Shown here: piece by piece, positions 10,484-19,579 of the stretch | Layout: every line of letters starts with the position of its first letter | Numbering within the stretch: position 1 is the stretch's first letter | NCBI RefSeq assembly: GCF_900183975.1 | Contig: NZ_LT853882.1 | Coordinates: 1,233,501 to 1,297,500 of the forward strand | Direction of reading: 5' to 3' | Source of the DNA: Xanthomonas fragariae | Lineage (GTDB): Bacteria; Pseudomonadota; Gammaproteobacteria; Xanthomonadales; Xanthomonadaceae | DNA: 64,000 nucleotides | Translations under genes and position numbers: made by a program | The notes under the pieces: generated by a model | Databases searched by the model: none | What the model saw: only the letters and a program-made list of their open reading frames with translations | What the model was told of the DNA's origin: nothing

Positions 10484-11803
10484 TCATCTGCATGCCCGGA
10501 ATTTCACGAGCCGGTTGTCCATCGCTGGCTGCTGGCTCTGCAGCAATGCCTGCTGTCGTTCCATGTTGGCCATCTCCAGTTGCTGCAGCGATTGCTCCAC
10601 CGGCGTGCGCACGGCCACATCGGTGGGCATGGAGGCGCGCAGGTGCGCAGGATCACCCCGCTCGCCCTGCACCACAAACACATCGCGCCCGGCGGGGATA
10701 TCTTTGGTCTGGACGCTCAGCACCACATGGTCGGCGCGCTCCAGGTCGTTCTGGCGGGCAATGGCCATCACGCTGGCGATCAGGCGCTCGCTGTGCACAT
10801 CTGGCGTCCGCCCGGCTTGCGCATCGATTGCGCTCACACCTGCACGGACCTGCTGCAGTAATGCGTAGTCCCGGTGACCAGGGTCGATATCGGCAAGTTT
10901 GGTAGGCGCCTGCGTCCGATCGGGCATACCGTCGACCGATGCCGTGAACGGGCTGAGGGTGATAGAGCGGTGCGGATCGTCGCGGTGGAACTGCGTGGCT
11001 TTCTGCTGCCGTTCCAGGCGGACGGCGCGGGCATCGTCGAGTTCGGCGATACGATCAGGGTTGGTTTCTTCGCGTATGGAAGGGTGCCCGCCGCCTGCGC
11101 TGACATTCACCCACTTCTGCTCTTTTTCGAAGTACATCGCGTAGAAGCTGTTGCTGCCAATGAAGTTGGGGTCGACAGCGGAGCGGCCTTCCAGCATCTG
11201 GATCGCCTCGGTGGTGCCGAGCTTGGCCAGGTACTGGCTGCCGGCCGCCGGTCCCATTTGCGTAAAGGTCTCATAGCCTGTGTTGCTGATGCGGGCGGCG
11301 CCTGCATACTCGTTGTCGAGCATGTTGGTCCAGATCTGTTCCAGCTTCTGGGGGCCGCTTTTTTGCTCGGCCGCTTCTAAAAGCACACGGGGTGTCCAGC
11401 AGTTGGGATCGAGCTTGTGGAATTCAAATGCTCTATCGTGTGCAGTCATTACGTCCTTACCTGGAAGGTTCAGCGCCAAGTCCAGGCGGTGCTGTTCCAT
11501 CCAATGCATCCTGCGCTCCAAATCCTGTTTGAGCAGCGTCTGTCCGAACACCTCCCACTGGTGTTCGCTCAATTCGGCGTTGGCAAAGTGTGATCCGTTG
11601 TCGTGTTGATGTCTGGCGTAATCCTCCGCATAACTGTTTGCAACTCGGCCAGGCAAGCTGTCATTGCGGACGACACCCAGTGCCAACGTTCCATAGCCAT
11701 CGGCACCTGGCAACTGTGAAAGATAGTTCCAGTAGAGTTCGCGGTTGCCATCTCTGGCATAGCTGGTTAATACCGCCAAATCCTTCTTATTCAGTCCACT
11801 CAT
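10484..11803 (-). CDS. Type IV secretion antibacterial effector (X-Tfe) with XVIPCD tail, unknown toxin domain
   Basis: This 439-aa protein should be a substrate of the Xanthomonas VirD4-coupled T4SS, which injects toxins into rival bacteria. The C-terminal XVIPCD covers about residues 305-425. It begins 'DPGHRDYALLQQVRAGV' and carries 'LERADHVVLS' (354-363) and the hallmark 'VFVVQGERGDPAHLRA' (375-390). A Gln-rich end follows (VEQSLQQLEMAN…RQQALLQSQQ). The first ~300 residues match no domain I recognise. They are hydrophilic and contain a possible helical part (residues 80-200) with a muramidase-like size but no motif I can name. The gene directly upstream (24 bp) encodes an exported protein, the usual effector/immunity order. 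Confidence 0.88.
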   Translation of the reverse strand: MSGLNKKDLAVLTSYARDGNRELYWNYLSQLPGADGYGTLALGVVRNDSLPGRVANSYAEDYARHQHDNGSHFANAELSEHQWEVFGQTLLKQDLERRMHWMEQHRLDLALNLPGKDVMTAHDRAFEFHKLDPNCWTPRVLLEAAEQKSGPQKLEQIWTNMLDNEYAGAARISNTGYETFTQMGPAAGSQYLAKLGTTEAIQMLEGRSAVDPNFIGSNSFYAMYFEKEQKWVNVSAGGGHPSIREETNPDRIAELDDARAVRLERQQKATQFHRDDPHRSITLSPFTASVDGMPDRTQAPTKLADIDPGHRDYALLQQVRAGVSAIDAQAGRTPDVHSERLIASVMAIARQNDLERADHVVLSVQTKDIPAGRDVFVVQGERGDPAHLRASMPTDVAVRTPVEQSLQQLEMANMERQQALLQSQQPAMDNRLVKFRACR

Positions 11804-11827
11804 GATTCACTCCTGTAATGAGACGGG

Positions 11828-12691
11828 TTACTGGACCTTGGTGCGCGCCAAGGCATGCCGTACTGCGCTTTCCATGCGCTTCCAATCCTTCAGGAATGCG
11901 CGTTTGTAGGTCAATGTGATCGAGAGATTGTTCTCGATATCCGAGAAATAATGAAAGCAACCGGCGGCAACTGCGCCATCCTCGCTGATGACCTGGTTAC
12001 CTTCCAGTCGCACACCATCTCCTCGAAATGTCTTGCTGTCACATTTGATGAACGTCGTCAAATTGCCCTTTGGTCCGCGCGCGACATACCAGTCGTCTTC
12101 GTAGCCGGGGTTACGGGTTGGTGGTTTGCCATAGCGTGTTTCGTATTCCTTCGAATACCCTGCCATCTTTGCTTCGTCGATGGCGTACAGCATCAGCCCC
12201 ATGGTCTTGGCTTGGGCAATGCGCAGGTCCAGGCGATCTCTTGGATCTCGGCGTTCCAGCGAACCGTCTTCAGTGATGGCCTCGTTGGACGACAGTCTCT
12301 CCAGAGATGTTTCGATAGGTGCGCGGTCGATGTAGTCGATCGACACAGAGATCTCTTTCCGGAAATCATTCGTGCGCGGGTTTACCCGCGCCCCGGGAGG
12401 GGTGGGCTTCATCTCTGGCCACTCGATGAGCAGCGTCACCCCCTCACCCGGCCAAGGTGCGATCTGGCTATCCAGATAGTTGGCGGGAATGCGGAAGGTG
12501 TTCGGCCCCAGCTTCACGTCGACGGGGGCATCCGAATAGGTGTGCCCGTTGATGGTGCGGCCTGTTGTAACGGTGTCCGACATGGGAGAAGTCCTTTTTT
12601 GTTCGGTCGATGGCGTCCGTGCATACGCACTGCCGGTTACAGCCACGGCAAGCGCAAGAGCCAGGCACCGGCCGGATGACATCATGCGCAT
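11828..12691 (-). CDS. Putative immunity protein (X-Tfi) for the adjacent T4SS effector
   Basis: This exported protein of 287 aa lies immediately upstream of, and is co-directional with, the XVIPCD effector gene, with a 24-bp gap. The start MRMMSSGRCLALALAVAVTG gives a clear signal peptide with probable cleavage after 'GSAYA'. Most X-Tfi proteins are lipoproteins, but I see no lipobox cysteine, so this one would be soluble in the periplasm. The mature part has two cysteines (IKCDSKTF…AAGCFHYF) that could form a disulphide. By position and export it should neutralise self-intoxication by a toxin acting in the periplasm. The family is not otherwise recognised. Confidence 0.75.
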   Translation of the reverse strand: MRMMSSGRCLALALAVAVTGSAYARTPSTEQKRTSPMSDTVTTGRTINGHTYSDAPVDVKLGPNTFRIPANYLDSQIAPWPGEGVTLLIEWPEMKPTPPGARVNPRTNDFRKEISVSIDYIDRAPIETSLERLSSNEAITEDGSLERRDPRDRLDLRIAQAKTMGLMLYAIDEAKMAGYSKEYETRYGKPPTRNPGYEDDWYVARGPKGNLTTFIKCDSKTFRGDGVRLEGNQVISEDGAVAAGCFHYFSDIENNLSITLTYKRAFLKDWKRMESAVRHALARTKVQ

Positions 12692-12987
12692 TGGTCAATC
12701 CATTGCAGGGTTCGCTGTGAACTATAGGCGAATCGGCGCCGATGGGGCAGGAATGGCATCGATTGCGCCGGATTCGTCTTGTTCTGGACGCTCGGCAGGT
12801 CAGGGCCTGCACCCTGATGCGTGGACATTGGTTCGCACCGTCCAAGCAACGGATGAAGGTGCGTGCTCAATGGGCGCCGCATAACAAAATAGTCGCACCG
12901 CATGAGCCGATTGTTTGGAGTATTCGGCTTACTTTTCCAAGCCGCGCCGAGCTGGTGGAAGAACTCGCCGTGGAGCATGCAGACCTC
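12692..12987. other. Upstream region of the effector/immunity pair, cut by an IS
   Basis: These 296 bp hold the presumed promoter of the - strand immunity/effector pair and end abruptly at the IS3 left end at 12988. I see no intact gene. Confidence 0.4.
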
Positions 12988-13050
12988 TGATACGCCCAGG
13001 GTTTCCTAGACATCTCAAGGCCATGGAAAATGGTCAATTCGGAGGTGTCT

Positions 13051-13323
13051 ATGAGCAGCAAGCGGTATACGGATGAATTCAAGATCGAGGCGGTCCGGCA
13101 AGTGACCGATCGTGGTTTCAAGGTGGCAGAAGTCGCGGAGCGACTGGGTGTCACCACGCACAGCCTCTACGCCTGGCTGCGCAAGTTCGGCAAGCCTGGC
13201 GTGGTGCAGCGCGCCGAGGTGGACCAGAGCGCCGAGGTTCGGCGGCTGAAGGCAGAGTTGCGTCGAGTGACCGAGGAGCGCGACATCCTAAAAAAGGCCG
13301 CCGCGTACTTTGCCAAGGGGTAA
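13051..13323 (+). CDS. IS3-family transposase OrfA
   Basis: This 90-aa protein has an N-terminal helix-turn-helix (YTDEFKIEAVRQVTDRGFKVAEVAERLGV…LYAWL, given in part) and a C-terminal leucine-zipper-like helix. It provides DNA-end recognition for the transposase. The ATG at 13051 follows GGAGGTGTCT. The A6G slippery run at 13290-13296 near its end would allow -1 ribosomal frameshifting into OrfB, which lies in the -1 frame, to make the OrfAB fusion. Confidence 0.93.
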   Translation: MSSKRYTDEFKIEAVRQVTDRGFKVAEVAERLGVTTHSLYAWLRKFGKPGVVQRAEVDQSAEVRRLKAELRRVTEERDILKKAAAYFAKG

Positions 13324-13340
13324 GGGCAAAGTACGCCTTC

Positions 13341-14195
13341 ATGCAAGCCCACTGTGGGGAATTCAGGGTGTGTGCGATGTGCCGGGTATTGCGGGTCAAC
13401 CGGTCGGGCTATTACGCCTGGTTGTGCTCGCCCAACAGTGAGCGCGCCAAGGAAGATGAGCGCTTGCTTGGACTGATCAAGCACCACTGGCTGGCCAGCG
13501 GCAGTGTCTATGGGCATCGCAAGATCACCAGGGATCTGCGCGATCTGGGTGAGCGTTGCAGTCGCCATCGGGTGCATCGGCTGATGCGCACCGAGGGACT
13601 GCGTGCCCAGGTGGGCTATGGTCGCAAACCGCGCTTCCATGGAGGAATGCAGTGCAAGGCGGCGGCCAACCTGCTTGACCGACAGTTCGACGTGACTGAG
13701 CCGGACACGGCCTGGGCGAGCGATTTCACCTTCATCCGCACGCATGAAGGCTGGATGTACCTGGCTGTTGTGATCGATCTGTTTTCCCGGCAGGTCGTCG
13801 GCTGGGCGATGCGCGATCGGGCCGACACCGAGTTGGTCGTGCAGGCCTTGTTGTCTGCGGTGTGGCGGCGCAAACCCAACGCTGGTTGCTTGGTTCATTC
13901 GGACCAAGGGTCTGTCTACACCAGCGATGACTGGCGCAGTTTCCTGGCGTCCCATGGCGTGGTGTGCAGCATGAGTCGGCGTGGCAACTGCCACGACAAC
14001 GCACCCGTGGAGAGCTTCTTCGGCCTGCTCAAACGCGAGCGGATCAGGCGGCGGACCTATTCCACCAAGGACGCCGCTCGCGCCGAGGTATTCGACTACA
14101 TCGAGATGTTCTACAACCCCAACCGCCGCCACGGTTCAACTGGCGACCTGTCCCCTGTAGAGTTTGAACGGCGCTACGCGCAACGAGGGTCTTGA
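13341..14195 (+). CDS. IS3-family transposase OrfB, DDE catalytic subunit
   Basis: This 284-aa rve-type integrase core has the catalytic triad in view: Asp in 'AWASDFTFIRT', Asp in 'VHSDQGSVYTS', and Glu in 'NAPVESFFGLLK' with the downstream Lys/Arg. An HTH_21-like segment (YGHRKITRDLRDLG) precedes the core. The frame is -1 relative to OrfA, so the active product is probably the fusion. All catalytic residues are intact, so this copy may still move. Confidence 0.93.
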   Translation: MQAHCGEFRVCAMCRVLRVNRSGYYAWLCSPNSERAKEDERLLGLIKHHWLASGSVYGHRKITRDLRDLGERCSRHRVHRLMRTEGLRAQVGYGRKPRFHGGMQCKAAANLLDRQFDVTEPDTAWASDFTFIRTHEGWMYLAVVIDLFSRQVVGWAMRDRADTELVVQALLSAVWRRKPNAGCLVHSDQGSVYTSDDWRSFLASHGVVCSMSRRGNCHDNAPVESFFGLLKRERIRRRTYSTKDAARAEVFDYIEMFYNPNRRHGSTGDLSPVEFERRYAQRGS

Positions 14196-14221
14196 GTGTC
14201 TACGGAACCCTGGGCGTATCA

Positions 14222-14625
14222 TTTCTTACATCTGCGGATTGTCGGTTATTAGCTCAAGCAGCGCGCTGCACTGAAAGACACCAGCGCAGCGGCAATCCCG
14301 AACGAGAAGGTTAAATCGCCTGCCTCGCGCCAGACGAGCTTGAGCCAGCGAAGGTGGGTAGCTTGCCTGAGTCCTCTTGCAGTAAATTCCTTAATCGTTT
14401 AACAGCAAGAAATGCCAATCGCCTGGGCCTAGCCTTTCTTCGGACACTGCTGTCGCTTAGCAATTAATGAGCTGCCGACGAATTGGATGTGTCTCGTACG
14501 AATCCCTGTAGACTCTCAACAGCGTCTAGCTGTCAGGCAGAGCTATGCCCACTGGCGGAACGGTCGACTCGATGTCTTGGTCTGGTTACGCCCGATCTAT
14601 CCTGATGCCGACTTCGAGTTGTCTA
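14222..14625. other. Intergenic stretch between the IS3 element and a secreted protein gene
   Basis: These 404 bp have lower GC than the core and no recognisable gene, RNA or repeat. The stretch is the downstream flank of the - strand secreted protein gene. Confidence 0.4.
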
Positions 14626-15657
14626 TCAGAGCTTCCCGGTAAATTCAATTGAGGGCATGACGCCTGCTGACACAGCGCAGGCACCCAGGATGAGATTGTT
14701 AATCTCAGCAGTCGTACCGCCGTCACTGATGCACGTGGGCGACAGGGTTGTCCCATCCTTGACAGCCAATTTCGTGGTAATGGATGTGCCTGTATTGAAG
14801 TATGCTTTCTTGCTACTATTGCTACCGTCGACATTGAAGTCTGCCTGCGTCCATACGGAACTGATGTTGAGAATATTGCCTTTCGCGCTTACGCTGTAGG
14901 CATCAGTACCATTTGTGAAAATCACGGTATCGTTGCCGTTGGCGGCCGCCTTCGCCGTCAATCGGAAGTTTGGTAGTTGGCCGATTGGGTAATGCGGCGT
15001 CGGTACGGCTTTACTTTGCCTGAAGCAACTAGTGTCTCCGTCGCTGCTCCATCCGGACGGGCATGTGCTGCCGAAGTTGATCATCCAGTATTCGATTAAA
15101 ACGTATGCTGAGTTTGCGGGGCCATCGTTCCCGTAGAGGAATTGTTCCCATACTGTGCAGCCCGAATGATTCTGGCACGCTGACGTTGTCCCATCGGCAT
15201 TAGTGTTCAGCTGCACACTATATTCATCCGGGCTAGCGTCACTGTTTACAGTCTTCAGCCCGGTTACCGTTGGAAAACTTCCCACCGCCTCGCTAATAAG
15301 ACCATGCCCTCTGAGCGCGTAGCTCACGGGGTCTTGCGTTGCACCGACGGCATCTGCAAGTAACTTTCGTCCAGCGGCGCTCTGAGTGGTCATTTTTCCG
15401 ACTGGTAAACGATGGTTTCGACGTGGCAATGCGTTGCAGGGCACCGAATCCCAAATCATGCTTGGGTATTTGGCGTGAAAGCATCCGGTCGTCGGCGTAC
15501 TAGACCTTACAAGCTCTATTTGCCATGCCTGTTGGACCTGCAATTCCAGTTGGCTGGGACTGACGTTTACTGGCTGCGTACCACCTAACTGTGCAGCTGC
15601 TTGTGCGCAGTTAGCAGTGGCAATTGCAATTACTAGCAGGAATTTACTGTGTTTCAT
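14626..15657 (-). CDS. Secreted protein of unknown function
   Basis: This 343-aa protein has a Sec signal peptide (MKHSKFLLVIAIATANCAQAAA). The mature part is rich in Ser, Thr, Asn and Gly. It has several paired cysteines (GCFHAKYPSMIWDSVPC; ACQNHSGC; STCPSGWSSDGDTSCF), which is typical of an extracellular disulphide-stabilised fold. I do not recognise a catalytic motif. The 'W-x-Q' and 'YSVQLNTN' segments suggest a beta-rich domain. GC content is visibly lower than in the core genes, and the gene sits between IS elements, so recent acquisition is likely. The nearby secreted metalloprotease on the same strand has similar composition; the two may have arrived together. Confidence 0.7.
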   Translation of the reverse strand: MKHSKFLLVIAIATANCAQAAAQLGGTQPVNVSPSQLELQVQQAWQIELVRSSTPTTGCFHAKYPSMIWDSVPCNALPRRNHRLPVGKMTTQSAAGRKLLADAVGATQDPVSYALRGHGLISEAVGSFPTVTGLKTVNSDASPDEYSVQLNTNADGTTSACQNHSGCTVWEQFLYGNDGPANSAYVLIEYWMINFGSTCPSGWSSDGDTSCFRQSKAVPTPHYPIGQLPNFRLTAKAAANGNDTVIFTNGTDAYSVSAKGNILNISSVWTQADFNVDGSNSSKKAYFNTGTSITTKLAVKDGTTLSPTCISDGGTTAEINNLILGACAVSAGVMPSIEFTGKL

Positions 15658-15870
15658 CGTATTTCCTTTGTTAACGGAAGAATAAATTTAATTTCCTACT
15701 ACGCTGCGTGTCAAGAGGTGACGCTTCAGCATCCTGTCGGAGCGGGATACCGGAAAGCTATTTTGCGCAGCGTATATCGCAACTCGACGTTTCAAGATCC
15801 CCAAGACGCCTCGATTAATTAATCTTATGGGAAAAAATCTATTGAAGGACTCGACCACTTCAATGCATTA

Positions 15871-17028
15871 GGGAAGGTCTGAACAACGCACCAGACCTCT
15901 AAAATTCGAGCCTGCTGCGTGCCAATAGCGCACAGAGTTGATGCGTACGATACGATTTCTACGGTTTCTTGCGGCGTTGGCTGGCGCCAGACAGCATTAT
16001 CCCCTGGCCGGCAGCAACTGCCGGCGCACCATCCACAGATTGGATAGTGCGAACAGGGTCAGCACATGCGCGGTGTTCTTGGCCAAGCCGCGATAGCGGA
16101 CCTTGGTGTAGCCAAACTGGCGTTTGGTCACGCGGAATGGATGCTCCACCTTCGCACGCACACTTGCTTTGAAGTATTCCCAACGTTCTTCCTGGCGGCG
16201 CTCGCGTTTGTTGCCAATGGCTTGAATCGTCGAACGCTTGGCGGCAATGAAAAAACCAGCCTTGCAGGTCTGCAGTTCTTCGCGTTTGTCCGCACCGGTG
16301 TAGCCGCTGTCGCCGAACACACTGTCTTCTTTGCCGTGCAGCAATGCGTGGGTCACCGTGACATCGGCCACATTGGCAGCCGTACAACGGACGTGGCGCA
16401 CCAGCCCGGAAAACTCATCCACGCCGATGGGTGCCTTCATCCCGAAATACCACTGATTGCCTTTCTTGGTCTGATGCATTTCAGGGTCGCGCGCGCGGTC
16501 GGTGTTCTTGGTCGAACTGGGCGCAGCGATCAGGGTTGCATCGACGATCGTGCCGGACCGCAGGCTCTGACCCTTGCGCACCAGATCCGCGTTGACGGCC
16601 TCCAGCATCCGCGCTGCAAGGCCATGGGTTTCCAGCAAGCGGCGAAAGTTGAGAATCGTGGTCTCGTCGGGAACATTGTCCAAACCGCCGAGCCGGGCAA
16701 AACGGCGCAAGGTCCGGATCTGGTGCAACGCTTCTTCCATCGCCGGATCGCTCAACGCATACCACTGCTGCAGCAAATGAATCCGCAACATCGTCGCCAG
16801 TGCGTACGGCTGTCGACCAGGCCGCCCCGACACCGGATAGTGCGGCGCGATCAGTCCGAGCAAATGCCTCCACGGAACCACCTGCTCCATCTCGGCCAGG
16901 AAGATCTCGCGGCGAGTCTGCTTGCGCTTGCCCAAACCTTCAGCGTCACCGAACGTCAGTTGCATGGATGACTCCTCAACGTAGGTGTGTAGTGTCGCGC
17001 ATTTGAAGTGCGTTGTTCAGAGGTTCCC
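15871..17028 (-). mobile_element. IS5-family element, IS1478-like (about 1.16 kb)
   Basis: Terminal repeats are GGGAAGGTCTGAACAACGCA at the left (15871-15890) and the complement of GGGAACCTCTGAACAACGCA at the right (about 17009-17028), a match with two mismatches. The flanks read TTA on the left and TAA on the right, not an identical target duplication. The right end touches the terminus of a decayed second IS. The transposase on the - strand is intact. Confidence 0.88.
15997..16965 (-). CDS. IS5-family transposase
   Basis: This 322-aa DDE transposase begins MQLTFGDAEGLGKRKQTRRE. It has the DUF772-type N-terminal domain (PYALATMLRIHLLQQWYALSD given in part), Asp in 'TIVDATLIAAPSSTKN', and Asp in 'VFGDSGYTGADKRE'. 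Glu is in the C-terminal 'RAKVEHPFRVTKRQFGYTK', the Y-R-E-K region typical of IS5. Full length and no frame break suggest a functional enzyme. Confidence 0.93.
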   Translation of the reverse strand: MQLTFGDAEGLGKRKQTRREIFLAEMEQVVPWRHLLGLIAPHYPVSGRPGRQPYALATMLRIHLLQQWYALSDPAMEEALHQIRTLRRFARLGGLDNVPDETTILNFRRLLETHGLAARMLEAVNADLVRKGQSLRSGTIVDATLIAAPSSTKNTDRARDPEMHQTKKGNQWYFGMKAPIGVDEFSGLVRHVRCTAANVADVTVTHALLHGKEDSVFGDSGYTGADKREELQTCKAGFFIAAKRSTIQAIGNKRERRQEERWEYFKASVRAKVEHPFRVTKRQFGYTKVRYRGLAKNTAHVLTLFALSNLWMVRRQLLPARG

Positions 17029-17874
17029 TAACAAAACCAAGGAAGAAGGCGTAAGCAGATGATGGAGGATGCGAGCGAAAGCAACGCCAAGTGGATATCG
17101 ATGCGACGTTCAAAGCGGATGCGCAATTTACCCATGCTTGCGAACCAGGCATGGGTGCGCTCGACGACCCAGCGATGGCGGCCCAACCGGTCGTTGCGCG
17201 CGATCCCCTTGCGTGCGATCCGCGCAATGATGCCGCGCTGCTTGAGGAAGGCGCGACAGTGGTCGATGTCGTAAGCCTTGTCGGCGTGCAATTTGTCTGG
17301 CCAACGTCGCGGGCGCCCTGGTTTGCCACCAATTGGCGGCAAGGCGTCGATCAACTCCTCGAACACGACCGAGTCGTGCCGATTGGCGCCGGTGACGCAC
17401 ACCGCCAAGGGGATGCCGTTGCGATCGACGATCAGATGCCGTTTGCTGCGATCGGTCGGGTTCGGCCCGGTATATAGGCCCCCCGGGGGGAGGCTACGCT
17501 AGCGGCGTCCAGACCAGCTCGGCTCAGGTCCAGCGTCTGAGCGCGACGTAGCTCGGCCAGCAACACCTGATGCAGACGATGCCACACACCGGCGGCCTGC
17601 CAATCACGCAACCGGCGCCAGCAGGTCATGCCGCTGCCATAACCGAGTTCCACAGGCAGGTCTTCCTTCCAACGGCACGCCCGTGCGCAGGACACAGACA
17701 ATGCCGTTGAGGGCTTGCTGATCACTGATATGCGACCGTCCACCTTTGGGCGAACACTTCACTTGCGGAATCAGTGGCTCGATGCGCTTCCACAGCGCAA
17801 ATGGGAATCTCTTTGCGACGTGTCATGTCCGCAATTTTGCCACCGGCGAGACAAGATTCAAGGGGTTTTGTTAG
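17028..17874 (-). pseudogene. Decayed IS5-family (IS427-like) element with broken transposase
   Basis: The ends share CTAACAAAACC in inverted orientation (left at about 17028-17038, right as GGTTTTGTTAG at about 17864-17874). The - strand transposase can be followed only across several frames: an N-terminal 'MTRRKEIP' start near 17829, 'SDQQALNGIVCVLRTGVP', then 'DLPVELGYGSGMTCWRRLRD', and the C-terminal 'LAVCVTGANRHDSVVFEELI' and 'DKAYDIDHCRAFLKQRG'. At least three frameshifts (near 17813, 17670 and 17485) break it, so it cannot transpose by itself. Its left terminus abuts the IS1478-like element. Confidence 0.85.
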
Positions 17875-18083
17875 ACGCTCTAAAGTGGACGTCATTTGCA
17901 GCGATTATCCGATAGATCGCTCCAGAAATACGCTGCGAACGATGTCCATCGCCTACAAGTACGACTTACTGTTTTATGTGGTATGTCTGCAAGCGTTTTT
18001 GAGGGTCAATCTGTGACAGCGCATGGCGTGCACTAACGCCATGCGCTGTCACGGCTCCGGTAGCAGCCGTGACAGCGGGTGAC

Positions 18084-19376
18084 TCATCGCTTGGTCGGCC
18101 TAAAGTTGGCCGCGATGGGCATAGTGATATTTAACGCTCTGGTCTGGTCGGCTTCGTTTACATCCCCGCACGGGTTGCCATTGCATAACGTGATACGTGG
18201 ATTGGCAAAGTAGGGAACCCTCCGCTGATCGTCGGCGGTATACGCCATGATGGTATTGAAACTGCCCTCATCCAATGTCTGCCGCCATCCGTAAGCATAA
18301 GTGAACGCGCCAGGACCGGAATCGGCTTTGTCGTGAGCCAGACCAAGGTTATGGCCGATTTCATGCGCGAAGGTAATGTCTTCGCAGTAATTTCCGGCTT
18401 CTTCGTCGGTACCGTCACTGATTGTGGCGTACCCCGATCCCTGCATATTGACATTGTACGATCGAAGCCCACCACCGTTCAGCCACGCCACGCCGCAAGC
18501 GCCTTGATTTGCGTGGTAAGGGCGTAGCAAGGCGACAAGATCGGCGCCCTGGGTGTCACGCGTGCTGTGTAGTGCCGCTAATGAAGACGTGCCTGAGGCT
18601 TCGGTCAGGTCGTTAAGTGCAGCACCATCTGTAGTGGAATCTGTGTAATTAACCTCCTGCGTACCGATCAGGCGCAGGCGTCCATTCACTTGGCTATCCG
18701 AGTAGGCACGGTTGGTAACGGCGACCAGATAGTTGATGCGGGTATTAACGGCATCCACCGATCCTAGCTCGCGGACCAAGCCTGGGGTATAACCTACGAG
18801 CACGTCGACCACCGTCGGGGTCGTTGCGCTCGCCGCCTGCTTCACTAGTGCAAGACTACGTTGTAAATCTTGCTCGCTGACCGCTTGCTTCGGCGGAATC
18901 AGGTAGTCGGACGCCATGGCACTATCATTGCTCTTGAGGCGGTCAAGAGCAATGTTTCTTGGTAGACGTTCTGCAACATACAGCTTGTCGCCTTGGGTAA
19001 CGATACGAAGCGATGTGTTATTGTCCACCGGAATTGATCCAAATACTGCGTTGCGGCCGAAGGTGATCACTACACTTCGCTTTTCTGCGGGGAGGGTGCC
19101 GACAAAGGTCCAATGATCATTGTCCTGGGTGTTCTGCGAAATAGTTTTTGCATAGATGCGTCGGCCGTCTGGCAGCGGTAACCAAAGTCCACCAGCAGCA
19201 GCATTATCGTAGGCTTGCGATTCGTTGATTTTGATCGGGCTTAGCCTTTCCGTTGAAGTGACCCTAGTCTTCTGTTGGTTTGAAAATGCAAGCCATTGGT
19301 CCGCTGCAAATGCCATAGAGGTGGCAGTGCAGCTCAGTCCCAGAAAGATCGTCGCTGCTAGAAAATTTATTTTCAT
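18084..19376 (-). CDS. Secreted reprolysin-like (M12) zinc metalloprotease
   Basis: This 430-aa metzincin has a signal peptide (MKINFLAATIFLGLSCTATSMAFAA) and a pro-region to about residue 185. The catalytic domain has the extended zinc motif HEIGHNLGLAHD (His338, Glu339, His342, His348) and the Met-turn 'TIMAYT' (Met377) required of metzincins. It should be exported and may degrade host or competitor proteins. The cysteines at 294, 331 and in 'LCNGNPCGD' probably form disulphides. Base composition is lower in GC than the core, and IS elements lie on both sides (IS427-like relic and IS407-like copy 1), pointing to horizontal acquisition. Confidence 0.88.
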   Translation of the reverse strand: MKINFLAATIFLGLSCTATSMAFAADQWLAFSNQQKTRVTSTERLSPIKINESQAYDNAAAGGLWLPLPDGRRIYAKTISQNTQDNDHWTFVGTLPAEKRSVVITFGRNAVFGSIPVDNNTSLRIVTQGDKLYVAERLPRNIALDRLKSNDSAMASDYLIPPKQAVSEQDLQRSLALVKQAASATTPTVVDVLVGYTPGLVRELGSVDAVNTRINYLVAVTNRAYSDSQVNGRLRLIGTQEVNYTDSTTDGAALNDLTEASGTSSLAALHSTRDTQGADLVALLRPYHANQGACGVAWLNGGGLRSYNVNMQGSGYATISDGTDEEAGNYCEDITFAHEIGHNLGLAHDKADSGPGAFTYAYGWRQTLDEGSFNTIMAYTADDQRRVPYFANPRITLCNGNPCGDVNEADQTRALNITMPIAANFRPTKR

Positions 19377-19579
19377 AAATACCTATTTTATTTTGGTAAT
19401 TAATTCAATGGTGTGGAACAAAATACGCCGTTGCGCAGTCATATTCATCGCACGACACTTAGCAATCTCATGCCGCCCTGCGGCGGGGTAACTATGCTGA
19501 AAAGATCCGATAACTTCAACGCCTCTCTAGATGGCTTGTGATGTAATCGACGTCCCCCCGCCCTGAGTAGCGGCCGGGT

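Larger units (their letters stand above)
12988..14221 (+). mobile_element. Complete IS3-family element (1,234 bp)
   Basis: The ends are 25-bp inverted repeats: TGATACGCCCAGGGTTTCCT… at 12988-13012 and its near complement ending …ACCCTGGGCGTATCA at 14197-14221, differing at a few positions. They begin with the IS3-family TG and end with CA. Both ORFs are intact. The flanking bases (…ACCTC before, TTTCT… after) show no 3-4 bp target duplication, which suggests that a later rearrangement removed one original flank. Confidence 0.92.

Noticed and set aside
12988..14221. 3-4 bp target duplication of the IS3 element
   Set aside because: Flanking bases CTC and TTT differ, so no duplication can be claimed.
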